Assembly: GCA_023701005.1 (NCBI GenBank) | Contig: JAMPXW010000002.1 | Location: 1-45,346, forward strand | Length of the DNA stretch: 45,346 nt | Source of the DNA: Burkholderiales bacterium | GTDB taxonomy: Bacteria; Patescibacteriota; Minisyncoccia; Phycocordibacterales; UBA9973 | Reading direction: 5' to 3' | Notes under the pieces: generated by a model | Databases searched by the model: none | The model's input: only the letters and a program-made list of their open reading frames with translations | What the model was told of the DNA's origin: nothing | Translations under genes and position numbers: made by a program | Shown here: positions 9,447-18,319 of the stretch, piece after piece | Numbering within the stretch: the first letter of the stretch is position 1 | Layout: each line of letters starts with the position of its first letter

Positions 9447-10577
9447 ATGGAAAATTCCCCGCTTTCTCGTATAGAATTATCTAAAAACAATTTAATTCAT
9501 AATTTTAAAGCATTAAAAAGTATTACAAAAAATACTAAGATTATAGTTGCGATAAAAGGCAATGCTTATGGTCATGGACAAAATGAGGTAGCTTCTATTT
9601 TAGAAAAATATGTAGATGCTTTTCAAGTAAATAGTTTTTCGGAACTTAAACTTTTAAGAAAAATAAGTAAAAAGAAAACATTTGTCTTGGGGTATATACA
9701 AAAAGACAATTTAAAAGAAACCATGAAGCTTGATTGTGTGTTATCTTTATTTTCTTTAGAAAATTTAGAAGAGATAAATAAAATAGCGAAATTATTAAAA
9801 ATAAAACAAGAGATACATATACCAATAGATGCTTATTTAGGGAGAGAAGGATTTTTGAAAGAAGGATTAATAGAATTTTTGAAAAAGATAAAAGATTATA
9901 AAAATATAAAATTAACAGGTATTTATGCTCATTTTGCAAACATAGAAGATACTAATAATTTTACTCACGCGAGAAAACAGATCAAAAAATATGAAGAGGC
10001 TGTAAAAATAACAAAAAAAGCTGGTTTTAAAAATATACAAACACATATCTCTGCAACTTCTGGACTTTTGGTGTATGAAAAAAACAAAGCTATCAATTCT
10101 TTCGTACGTTTAGGTATAGGCATATATGGTTTATGGCCTTCAGAACATATTAAATTTCTATATAAAAATAAATTAGAATTAAAACCAGTTCTTTCATGGA
10201 AAACTAAAATAGCTCAAATAAAAAATGTTCCTGCTGGATATACTATAGGTTATGGATTAACTTATATGACGTACGCACCAAAGAAAATAGCAGTGATTCC
10301 ACTTGGGTATGCTGATGGTATAAGTAGGAATTTTTCTAATAAAGGTGAAGTTTTAATAAAAGGAGAAAAATGTAAAATTTTAGGACGCTTAGCTATGAAT
10401 ATGTTTGTTGTGGATGTCACACACATCAAAGATATAAAAAATGAAGAAGAAGTTGTGATTTTAGGCAAACAGGGAAGTGAACATATCACAGCTGACGAAA
10501 TGGCAAATAAAATAGGCTCTATCAATTATGAAATTGTCACAAACATAAGCCCACTTTTACCTAGGGTTATTGTTTAA
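9447..10577 (+). CDS. alr: alanine racemase
   Basis: IVAIKGNAYGHGQNEVA, FVRLGIGIYGLWPS, VIPLGYADGISR, GRLAMNMFVVDVT. Confidence 0.96.
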   Translation: MENSPLSRIELSKNNLIHNFKALKSITKNTKIIVAIKGNAYGHGQNEVASILEKYVDAFQVNSFSELKLLRKISKKKTFVLGYIQKDNLKETMKLDCVLSLFSLENLEEINKIAKLLKIKQEIHIPIDAYLGREGFLKEGLIEFLKKIKDYKNIKLTGIYAHFANIEDTNNFTHARKQIKKYEEAVKITKKAGFKNIQTHISATSGLLVYEKNKAINSFVRLGIGIYGLWPSEHIKFLYKNKLELKPVLSWKTKIAQIKNVPAGYTIGYGLTYMTYAPKKIAVIPLGYADGISRNFSNKGEVLIKGEKCKILGRLAMNMFVVDVTHIKDIKNEEEVVILGKQGSEHITADEMANKIGSINYEIVTNISPLLPRVIV

Positions 10578-10595
10578 ATAGAAATTATATTAATA

Positions 10596-10635
10596 TTGAT
10601 TTTTGTAAACTTTGTGCTATAATCATAAATTATAG
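10596..10635 (+). promoter_or_regulatory. promoter (TTGATT-N16-TGC-TATAAT) with overlapping inverted repeat
   Basis: TTGATT 10596-10601, TATAAT 10618-10623; CTATAAT-cataa-ATTATAG at 10617-10635. Confidence 0.6.
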
Positions 10636-10679
10636 TTTTTTGAAAACACTAATTAAATAAAACAAAAAAGAGGTGTATT

Positions 10680-11492
10680 TTGGAAAAAGAATCAAAAAAC
10701 CCTTTGTCTGAGGATATGAAAAAGTTGTTATGTAGAGTAAACACCTTAATTCCTCAAAAGAAAAATCTTAAAAAAGTTGCCCTTTTATTAGATGACTTTA
10801 ATACTAGTCCACATACTCTATCAAAAGAAATAAGTAAAAATTTAAGTCTTTTAGCGAAAGTTTTTGCTATTGCGAATTCCCCATTCTTTGGTTTAGTTAA
10901 AAGAGTCTCAGCTATAGAATTTGCAATAATGACTATTGGTTTTGAGGAGATACGTAATGTTACTGCAGCTTTACTTGCCTGGGAAAGCTTAGATTTAAAT
11001 GATAGACAAAAAAGTATAATAAAATATTCGGTTTTGTCTTCGCGTATAGCGAGAAAGATTGCCATGGATTATGGATTAGCAAAATCTGCGGAGGCTGGTC
11101 TTATTGCTTTATTTGCCAACTCAATTTTCATTTCTTCTCAAAAAATTACCGAAGAAATTGAAAATAATAATTTTTCTCATTACGAAGCTTCTGCTTTTGT
11201 TCTCGAAAAATGGAATTTCCCTCAAATTATTACTAATGGGATTAAAAACTTCGAAAAACCAGAACTTGCAGAGGGTTCATACACGATAACTTCTGTAGCT
11301 AATCTGGCTTCTTATATTGCGGCAGATTTGCTCGGTCTAAAAGAGAATTGGAGGATTGAGGATCCTTCTTTGTATGTATTAGAAAAATTAGGCTTAGAAG
11401 AAGAAAAAAAATTAAAGGAATTTAGGGATACATATGAAGAATCTTTTTTGGTCATGAAAAAATCTTTAGATTCAGATGAAGATTTATTTTAA
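10680..11492 (+). CDS. HDOD domain protein
   Basis: TTG start with SD-like GAGGTG; VFAIANSPFFGLVKRVSAIEFAIMTIGFEEIRNV, HYEASAFVLEKWNFP pattern. Confidence 0.8.
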   Translation: MEKESKNPLSEDMKKLLCRVNTLIPQKKNLKKVALLLDDFNTSPHTLSKEISKNLSLLAKVFAIANSPFFGLVKRVSAIEFAIMTIGFEEIRNVTAALLAWESLDLNDRQKSIIKYSVLSSRIARKIAMDYGLAKSAEAGLIALFANSIFISSQKITEEIENNNFSHYEASAFVLEKWNFPQIITNGIKNFEKPELAEGSYTITSVANLASYIAADLLGLKENWRIEDPSLYVLEKLGLEEEKKLKEFRDTYEESFLVMKKSLDSDEDLF

Positions 11493-11494
11493 AA

Positions 11495-11535
11495 CGAGCC
11501 CTTTACTTACAAAAGTAGGGGGCTTTCTGCTTTTT
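11495..11535 (+). terminator. intrinsic terminator
   Basis: AGCCCTTTAC-ttacaaaa-GTAGGGGGCT followed by T-rich tract. Confidence 0.75.
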
Positions 11536-11580
11536 ATATAATATATTGCTATTTTTGTTATTTTATATTAATCTATATGT

Positions 11581-11739
11581 ATGTCACAAGAAAGACTTAT
11601 AAAACTTGCATGTACTACCTGTAAGCGCATAAATTACTGGTCTAGTAAGAATAAAAAACTCGTCACTAAAAAGATTGAGCTCAGAAAGTATTGCAAATGG
11701 TGTAAAAAGCAAGTAAAGCATAAAGAAATTAAGAAATAA
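11581..11739 (+). CDS. rpmG: 50S ribosomal protein L33 (absent from the supplied ORF track)
   Basis: MSQERLIKLACTTCKRINYWSSKNKKLVTKKIELRKYCKWCKKQVKHKEIKK, 52 aa, two CxxC pairs. Confidence 0.92.
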   Translation: MSQERLIKLACTTCKRINYWSSKNKKLVTKKIELRKYCKWCKKQVKHKEIKK

Positions 11740-11760
11740 TTTTTTATATTTTCCTAGTTA

Positions 11761-11890
11761 TGGTACAATTCATTTGCAGTAAAAGTTTACTGCAAGTTCT
11801 TTTTATTGGAGTTTTTCTCTCGAGGAAGACTCTGGGAATACTTTATTTTTAATTTTGTATTTCCATACCCTGGCTTTTGTCGGGGTATGG
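11761..11890 (+). promoter_or_regulatory. structured leader with four consecutive hairpins upstream of tRNA-Trp
   Basis: TGG-TACAAT (11764-11769); hairpins 11776-11793, 11808-11833, 11834-11864, 11863-11890. Confidence 0.6.
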
Positions 11891-11959
11891 GCGATTAGTT
11901 TAGTGGTAGAACGAAGGTCTCCAAAACCTTTGGCGGGAGTTCGATTCTCTCATCGCCCG
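11889..11959 (+). tRNA. trnW: tRNA-Trp (CCA)
   Basis: Acceptor GGGCGAT/ATCGCCC, anticodon loop ctCCAaa (CCA at 11921-11923), T-arm GGGAGTTCGATTCTCTC, discriminator G; 3' CCA not encoded. Confidence 0.93.
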
Positions 11960-11961
11960 CA

Positions 11962-12633
11962 GTGAATAAAAACTATAAATATTTGAATAGTATTGGAGTA
12001 TTTTTTGTTTCAGTTTTATTGATTTCTAATGTAGCTTCAACAAAAATATTAAATTTAGGGTGGTTTACTTTTGACGGAGGAACATTGCTTTTTCCTCTTT
12101 CTTATATTTTCGGAGATATTTTGACGGAAGTTTATGGTTATAAAAAATCTAGAAACGTTATTTGGCTTGGATTTTTTATGGCACTTATTATGTCTATTGT
12201 TTTCATCATAGTTGGCAAGCTTCCAGCTGCACCAGATTGGAATAATCAAAATGCTTATGATCTTATTTTGGGCTTAACACCTAGAATTGTTTTTGCTAGT
12301 TTGGTTGCGTATTTTTTTGGAGAATTTTCTAATTCTTTTATTTTAGCTAAAATGAAGATATGGACAAAAGGTAAAATGTTATGGTTAAGAACGATAGGTT
12401 CTACGATAGTTGGAGAATTTATTGATAGTACTTTATTTATTGTAATAGCTTTCTTCGGAATTTTGCCAAACTCACTACTTTTGACTTTAATCATTTCAAA
12501 TTATTTATTTAAGACGGGCATAGAGATATTGTTTACACCCTTAACTTACAAGATAGTTAGATTTTTAAAGAAAGAAGAGGCAGAAGATTATTATGACACA
12601 GACACAAACTTCAACCCTTTTGTGAAAAACTAA
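11962..12633 (+). CDS. VUT/YhhQ-family queuosine precursor transporter
   Basis: LISNVASTKILNLGWFTFDGGTLLFPLSYIFGDILTEVYGYKKSRNVIWLGF; GTG start 2 nt after the tRNA-Trp discriminator base. Confidence 0.9.
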   Translation: MNKNYKYLNSIGVFFVSVLLISNVASTKILNLGWFTFDGGTLLFPLSYIFGDILTEVYGYKKSRNVIWLGFFMALIMSIVFIIVGKLPAAPDWNNQNAYDLILGLTPRIVFASLVAYFFGEFSNSFILAKMKIWTKGKMLWLRTIGSTIVGEFIDSTLFIVIAFFGILPNSLLLTLIISNYLFKTGIEILFTPLTYKIVRFLKKEEAEDYYDTDTNFNPFVKN

Positions 12634-12769
12634 GCATTATGTAACTATTGACTTTTAGTATAAATAATGCTATCATATATAGTATATTAAGTTCGTTGAT
12701 AATACCATCAAGTTATATTTATTAAGTTATTTTTGCTTCTTTAAATGGAGGTAAAGATAACTTAATAAA
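12633..12769 (+). promoter_or_regulatory. sigma70-type promoter plus 23-bp leader hairpin for the TPM-domain gene
   Basis: TTGACT 12648-12653, N17, TATCAT 12671-12676; inverted repeat AGCATTAT/ATAATGCT; hairpin 12718-12740/12747-12769. Confidence 0.7.
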
Positions 12770-12805
12770 AATAACTAAATAAAAAACCACACAGGGAGTG
12801 TTAGT

Positions 12806-13615
12806 ATGAAAAAGCTAGTTTTACTTTTAGTTTTTCTTTCTTCATTTTTAGTAGCACAAGTTCCTAAATTTGAAAATTACATCAATGATTTAGGAAACAT
12901 GCTTTCCACAGAAGAAGAAAATCAGTTGAATCAATTTTTGAAAAGTTACCAAGATTCAACTAGCAATCAGATCGCCATACTTACTTTGTTGAATTACGAC
13001 GATCGCAACGAAGGACCTTTGTTTGATTTTACTATGAAAGTTTTTCAAAATTGGAAAATTGGGCAAAAATCAAAAAATAATGGAGTCCTTCTAATAATTG
13101 TAAAAAATCTTGCTACGAAAAATGCGGCAGGGCTTAGGATTGCTGTTGGTTATGGGCTCGAAGGAGCTCTTCCAGATGCAAGATGTAGTCAAATCATTGA
13201 AAATATTCGTCCCCTAATAAATGAAGGTAAATATTTTCAAGGGATTAGTACGGGTATTTTTAGTATAATTTCTTCCATAAAAGGAGAATTTGTAAATGAA
13301 GAGATAAAAACAAAACCTTCTTTGTCTTCTCATCAAAAAAGAATTATTATTGTGGTGAGTATCACTTCTGTAGTAGTAATACTATTTTTAATAGTATTAC
13401 TGAATAATAAAAAATCTAAAAGACGAAATTATTATGATAGAAATGATAGTAATGATCAAAATGAAAATTCTTTTAATACATTTTTTTCTTCCCATTCTTC
13501 TGGTTCTTCATATTCTTCTGATTCTTTTAGTAGTTTTAGCGGGGGAGGAGACTCTAGTGGTGGATTTGATGGTGGTGGTGGAGGAGATTGCGGCGGCGGT
13601 GGTGCAGGTGATTAG
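12806..13615 (+). CDS. secreted/membrane TPM-domain (YgcG-like) protein with Gly/Ser-rich tail
   Basis: Signal peptide, YINDLGNMLSTEEENQLNQFL, NNGVLLIIV, IAVGYGLEGALPDA, TM segment, GGGGDCGGGGAGD tail; SD GGGAG. Confidence 0.9.
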   Translation: MKKLVLLLVFLSSFLVAQVPKFENYINDLGNMLSTEEENQLNQFLKSYQDSTSNQIAILTLLNYDDRNEGPLFDFTMKVFQNWKIGQKSKNNGVLLIIVKNLATKNAAGLRIAVGYGLEGALPDARCSQIIENIRPLINEGKYFQGISTGIFSIISSIKGEFVNEEIKTKPSLSSHQKRIIIVVSITSVVVILFLIVLLNNKKSKRRNYYDRNDSNDQNENSFNTFFSSHSSGSSYSSDSFSSFSGGGDSSGGFDGGGGGDCGGGGAGD

Positions 13616-13625
13616 TGTTTATTCT

Positions 13626-13660
13626 AGAGTGGTTGTCTTATGGACGACCACTCTTTTTGT
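13626..13660. terminator. intrinsic terminator
   Basis: AGAGTGGTTGTC-ttatg-GACGACCACTCT followed by TTTTTG. Confidence 0.85.
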
Positions 13661-13662
13661 TT

Positions 13663-14517
13663 TTATAAGATATTTTTTAGATCTATTGGCTTAGAAGCAT
13701 CAATCCATTTGATATCTTTATCTCTTTTAAACCATGTTATTTGGCGTTTGGTATATTTAATAGTTTCTTTTACTACTTTTTCATAAGTTGGATCATCATA
13801 TTCAAAACCAAATTCTTTTAATCTTTTTTCTGATACTCCAGATTTTTTGAGTTTTTTTATTTCATTAAGCAGACCATCTTTAAACATCTCTTTGACTCTT
13901 TTTTCTATTTTCTTTTTTGACTCTTCGGGGGTTAAATACAATCCGATTTTTACAAAATTATAAGCAGGGGAGTTTTGTTTAATTTTTGGGACTTTGCCTA
14001 AAGATTTCGCAATTTCAATCGCTCTTATCAAACGTACTTTATTATTTAACTCATTTTTATTTTTAATATCTTTTGCCCGTCTAGTATCAAGTTTATTTAA
14101 TATTCTGAAAAGTTCTGTTGCAGATTTTTTTTCTAATATTTTTCGAAGTTTTATATTTGGTGGAACTTCTGGAAAAGCGACACCTTTTGTAATTGCATCA
14201 ATATAAAATCCAGTTCCTCCACAAATAATTGGTATTTTGCCTCTTTTTTGTATGTCAGTGATAGCTGATATTGCTAATTTTTGATATTCTACAACTGTAA
14301 ATTTCTTTTTTGGATTCATAACATCAAGCAAATGATGAGGAATACCCTTCATTTCTTTTTGTGTAATTTTGCCTGTACCTATATCAAGCTTTTTGTATAC
14401 TTGTCTAGAATCAGCTGAAATAACTTCGCCATTCAAGATTTTAGCTGTTTTAACGGCCAAATTGCTCTTTCCTGTAGCCGTGGGGCCTAATATTATTATG
14501 ATTTTTGTTTTCTTCAT
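13663..14517 (-). CDS. miaA: tRNA dimethylallyltransferase
   Basis: ILGPTATGKSNLAVKTAKILNGEVISADSRQVYKKLDIGTGKIT, GGTGFYIDAIT. Confidence 0.96.
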   Translation of the reverse strand: MKKTKIIIILGPTATGKSNLAVKTAKILNGEVISADSRQVYKKLDIGTGKITQKEMKGIPHHLLDVMNPKKKFTVVEYQKLAISAITDIQKRGKIPIICGGTGFYIDAITKGVAFPEVPPNIKLRKILEKKSATELFRILNKLDTRRAKDIKNKNELNNKVRLIRAIEIAKSLGKVPKIKQNSPAYNFVKIGLYLTPEESKKKIEKRVKEMFKDGLLNEIKKLKKSGVSEKRLKEFGFEYDDPTYEKVVKETIKYTKRQITWFKRDKDIKWIDASKPIDLKNIL

Positions 14518-14565
14518 TATCTATATGCTAGCATATTTATTTATAATATATATAATAGATTTATC

Positions 14566-15171
14566 ATGGATATTTATAATGAAAGTTATGGTAACTTTGT
14601 TGGTTCCGAAAATGGATATAGCGCCATCAGAAATAAATTACGTACAAACAAATTTGCCAAAATAGTTAACCCTCAAAAAGATGAATCTATTTTAGATATT
14701 GGATGCAATAAAGGTTTGTTATTATATCGCTTAATTCCCCATGCAAAAGAAGTTATCGGTATTGATATAAATGAAAAGCTAGTTTCATCTTTGAAGGATG
14801 AAAAAATAAAGTTTATGTCCGCAACCAATTTAAAATTTGCTGAAAATTCCTTTGACAAGGTTTGTGCTTTTGAAGTCATCGAACATATAGAAGAAATAGA
14901 TAAAGTTTTTTCTGAAGCTTCTAGGGTTTTGAAAAATGGAGGTAAATTTATTGTTTCTTTTCCTTTTGAGATGGTGAGAGGACAGTCTGCTATTTTGGAT
15001 GCTCTTTTTGTCTATAAAGATATATCCTATGCACGCAAATTACATGTACATAAACTCACACCAAATAAGATAAAAAAGATAGTTAAGAATTTACCTTTAC
15101 GCACAACAAAAACTCAAATAGTATTGATACCTTTCCCATCTTTTTTGATGATTTTAGAAAAAACAGATTAA
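14566..15171 (+). CDS. class I SAM-dependent methyltransferase
   Basis: ILDIGCNKGLLLYRLIPHAKEVIGIDINEKLV, FDKVCAFEVIEHIEEIDKVFSEASRVLKNGG. Confidence 0.9.
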   Translation: MDIYNESYGNFVGSENGYSAIRNKLRTNKFAKIVNPQKDESILDIGCNKGLLLYRLIPHAKEVIGIDINEKLVSSLKDEKIKFMSATNLKFAENSFDKVCAFEVIEHIEEIDKVFSEASRVLKNGGKFIVSFPFEMVRGQSAILDALFVYKDISYARKLHVHKLTPNKIKKIVKNLPLRTTKTQIVLIPFPSFLMILEKTD

Positions 15172-16706
15172 TTCTTTTTATATAATAATAAAGAAGAATT
15201 TGATATTTGCTCTGCACTAAGATCTTCCACCCAGGAAGGTTTTTTTTCTAAGACATAACCTCCGACGAGATGATAATTTTTATTTAATAATTCGTATATA
15301 AAATCTTTAAAATTTGTTGGATTTTCTTCATTTACAAAACCACTTTCTTCTCTTTGTGATACGACGATAGCCTTAGGATCATTTCGCAATATTTCATTCA
15401 TGGCTTCCTCTTTATAATCCATTTGTACTGGACTTTTAATCAAAAAAGGATAAGTGATTACAAATCTAGAACTACTTTTTCTATTTGCATAGAAAAGAAT
15501 TTGTGGTTCTGATCCAGCAATGAATATTGTGTCATTTTCCTTTGTAATTTCTTTTATTTTTTGAGCGATTATTTTTGATTCTATAAAAGGGTTGCCCATG
15601 CCATATATCCAAGTAGATATTTCGTTTGGATTTTTAAAGAATTGTGTTTGTATTGGTATGAGTATAGATATTACCAAAATAGATGAGATTATTGGGAGTG
15701 AATTATTTATATTATATTTTTTATTTAAATATGAAGATATGTATTCTATAGATCCGACTATCAATATGGCCCAAAAGGGAATTAGAATAATATAATAATG
15801 ATAAAGATTTGATTTAAAAATCATCAAGAAAGAAGTTAAAAATAAACCCAAATAAATAAAATAATTTTTAGGTTTTATGAATAAATATGATATGAGTAAT
15901 ATACATAGAAGTGGCCATTTGCTCCAAAATATATTTATTTGTCTAAAAAGAGTAGAGAAATTATTACTGACAGCGTCTAAATAATAAAAATTGTAAGTGA
16001 TAACATTTTCAAAAAAAGATTTACCCCCATCTTTCAATAAGAAATAACCTAAAAATAATAGAAGAGAAGTTGCAATACCTAAAAATATGAAAAATTTGCT
16101 TAATAAAATATTTTTGATACTTTTGTTGTTTTGCCAAATTTTAAAAAGCCAAATACAGAAAATAAATATTAAAGGTAAGAGAGAAATAGGCTTGTACAAT
16201 AAAGCTGTAATTCCTAAAAATCCAGCTGAAAATAAAACTAGAAAAGAAGATTTTTCTTTTTCATAATTAAATATAAATAGAGCCACCACACCTGTTAGTG
16301 GTAATAACATAAAAATTTCAGTATTTGCAGCTAGGCTCGTGAGATATGGGAAAGAAAGCATTGGGGCTAATATATACATGTTGGCGATGTCTGCATTTTC
16401 TCCATATTCTTTTTTGACGATTAACCCGACAAGAAAGACTATTCCAAATATAGTAATTATTTTTAACACTCTAGGAGGCCATATAGCGTTAGGATCTATT
16501 ATTTGTCCTAATGCATATGTGTAAATTATCATAGGGGGTTTCAATAAGAATGTATCTTTATATGGTAGACCTCCATTGAGTAAAATTTTAGCCGAATAAG
16601 CATATTCACCCTCATCTCTTTCAAAAGGAGTATTTATGCTGTTCCAATTTAAAATAACTATAAAAAATATTATTCCTAATATAGCTATTATTTTTTTATA
16701 TTTCAT
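15168..16706 (-). CDS. multi-pass membrane glycosyltransferase (GT-C / PMT-like)
   Basis: TPFERDEGEYAYSAKILLNGGLPYKDTFLLKPPMIIYTYALGQ, multiple TM segments. Confidence 0.8.
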   Translation of the reverse strand: MKYKKIIAILGIIFFIVILNWNSINTPFERDEGEYAYSAKILLNGGLPYKDTFLLKPPMIIYTYALGQIIDPNAIWPPRVLKIITIFGIVFLVGLIVKKEYGENADIANMYILAPMLSFPYLTSLAANTEIFMLLPLTGVVALFIFNYEKEKSSFLVLFSAGFLGITALLYKPISLLPLIFIFCIWLFKIWQNNKSIKNILLSKFFIFLGIATSLLLFLGYFLLKDGGKSFFENVITYNFYYLDAVSNNFSTLFRQINIFWSKWPLLCILLISYLFIKPKNYFIYLGLFLTSFLMIFKSNLYHYYIILIPFWAILIVGSIEYISSYLNKKYNINNSLPIISSILVISILIPIQTQFFKNPNEISTWIYGMGNPFIESKIIAQKIKEITKENDTIFIAGSEPQILFYANRKSSSRFVITYPFLIKSPVQMDYKEEAMNEILRNDPKAIVVSQREESGFVNEENPTNFKDFIYELLNKNYHLVGGYVLEKKPSWVEDLSAEQISNSSLLLYKKN

Positions 16707-16718
16707 TTTATTGAAATT

Positions 16719-18062
16719 TTATTTCAAGATTTTAATATTTGCACCAATAGAATTTAATCGTTTTGCTATCTCTTCATATCCACGATTTATCATATATACA
16801 TTTCTTAATATAGAAGTTCCAGAAGCAGCAAGCATGGATATAAGGATGACCATGGAAGGACGTAGAGCAGGAGGACAAACGACTTGAGCTGGTTTTAATT
16901 TAGTTCCGCCGTTTATATAAACTCTATGCGGGTCAGCCAAAGTGATGTTTGCTCCAAGGCGATTTAATTCTGTGAAATATATTGCTCTATTTTCATAAAC
17001 CCAGTCGTGTATCATTGTTTGCCCTTTAGCTTTTATTGCTATTGGTACAAAAAAAGGAAGATTGTCTATATTTATTCCAGGATAAGGATTGGAATGAATT
17101 TTGTCAGCGAGGGCTTTTAAATTACTTGGGAAAATCTCTATGTCTGCTAGTTTTGTTCTTTTGTTATGAGAATAATATTTTTTAAGAATTTTAAATTTTA
17201 AATTCATTCTTTTTAATTTTTCAAGTTCGAGAGAAAGAAAATCAATAGGAGAGCGAGTGATGGTCAATCTGGAATCAGTGACGATGGCAGCAGAAATAAA
17301 CATCATAGATTCTATTGGGTCCTCACTATTCCAATATTCTATATTCTTATTTATTTCTTTTATCCCGTGTACTGTCAAAGTAGAAGTTCCTATGCCTTCT
17401 ATTTTTACGCCTAAAGTTTCCAAAAAGAAACATATTTCTTGAACCATATAATTTGCACTAGCAAAAGATATGATAGTTTTTCCAGGAATGAGAGCTGAGG
17501 CTGTCAAAACATTTTCACAAGCTGTGTCTCCAGATTCGTACATGACTATTTCAGCAGGTTTTAACTTCTTGTAACTAACATCATAACTACAATTTGTGGT
17601 TTTAATTTTAAAACCTAATTTTTCTAAAGCATAAGTGTGAGCTGAGATTGTACGTTTACCTAAGTTGCATCCTTGCGCATGAGGCAATGAAAAAGATTTC
17701 AAGAAATGAGCGATAGGTCCCATAAGCATTATTATGGATCTAGTTTTTATTGCAGATTCTACATTTATTTTTTTTAATTCATATTTTTTAGGAGGAGTTA
17801 TTTTAACAGAATTTTGATTTATCCATTCTATTTTTACACCGATACTTTCTAAGATTTCTATTACTCTATAAACTTCTTCTATGCGGGCGATACCGTGAAG
17901 AGTCGTTATTCCTTTATTTAAAAGTGAAGCACAAAGAAGACCAACGGATCCATTTTTAGAAAAATTAGTAGTGATTGTTCCTGAAAGTTTATTTCCTCCT
18001 TTTACTTCAAAATCGATTAAAGAATTGTCAGATTTTTTATTTTTCATAAGTTTTTTGGTCAC
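16719..18062 (-). CDS. murA: UDP-N-acetylglucosamine 1-carboxyvinyltransferase (MurA-like, divergent)
   Basis: FEVKGGNKLSGTI..SKNGSVGLL; AQGCNLGKRTISAHTYALEKLGF; PYPGINIDNLPFFVPIA; LRPSMVILISMLAASGTSILRNVYMINRGYEEIAKRLNSIGANI. ATG at 18047 is an alternative start. Confidence 0.88.
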   Translation of the reverse strand: MTKKLMKNKKSDNSLIDFEVKGGNKLSGTITTNFSKNGSVGLLCASLLNKGITTLHGIARIEEVYRVIEILESIGVKIEWINQNSVKITPPKKYELKKINVESAIKTRSIIMLMGPIAHFLKSFSLPHAQGCNLGKRTISAHTYALEKLGFKIKTTNCSYDVSYKKLKPAEIVMYESGDTACENVLTASALIPGKTIISFASANYMVQEICFFLETLGVKIEGIGTSTLTVHGIKEINKNIEYWNSEDPIESMMFISAAIVTDSRLTITRSPIDFLSLELEKLKRMNLKFKILKKYYSHNKRTKLADIEIFPSNLKALADKIHSNPYPGINIDNLPFFVPIAIKAKGQTMIHDWVYENRAIYFTELNRLGANITLADPHRVYINGGTKLKPAQVVCPPALRPSMVILISMLAASGTSILRNVYMINRGYEEIAKRLNSIGANIKILK

Positions 18063-18140
18063 AAATAATTTTTTGCTAAAAATTTTCGCGACCCGCTCCT
18101 CGCGCCGACACGCTGCGGACTCACAAAACTTTCAGTTTTG

Positions 18141-18224
18141 TGCCCAGGGAGAGAATCGAACTCTCATGATGTTGCCATCAATGGATTTTGAGTCCATCGC
18201 GTCTACCAATTCCGCCACCTGGGC
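18141..18224 (-). tRNA. trnL: tRNA-Leu (CAA)
   Basis: Reverse strand GCCCAGGTGGCGGAATTGGTAGACGCGATGGACTCAAAATCCATTGATGGCAACATCATGAGAGTTCGATTCTCTCCCTGGGCA; long variable arm; loop ctCAAaa; no encoded CCA. Confidence 0.94.
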
Positions 18225-18319
18225 TTTTTACTAATCAATATTAGCAATTAACACATTTTACACAAAAAAGACTTTAAAATCAATTATTATAAAAATGAAA
18301 TTTATGTTAATATAGATTC

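Noticed and set aside
13480-13615. Ser- and Gly-rich repeats in the TPM gene as a possible CRISPR or VNTR
   Set aside because: Low-complexity coding tail typical of YgcG/TPM proteins; no unit-spacer periodicity.
13434-13694. 86-aa overlapping ORF in the Gly-rich tail region of the TPM gene
   Set aside because: Alternate frame of GGN repeats and the terminator; no independent initiation signal.
14523-14536. ATATGCTAGCATAT palindrome between miaA and the methyltransferase
   Set aside because: Perfect 14-bp palindrome but short and AT-rich; could be an operator, but nothing else supports it.
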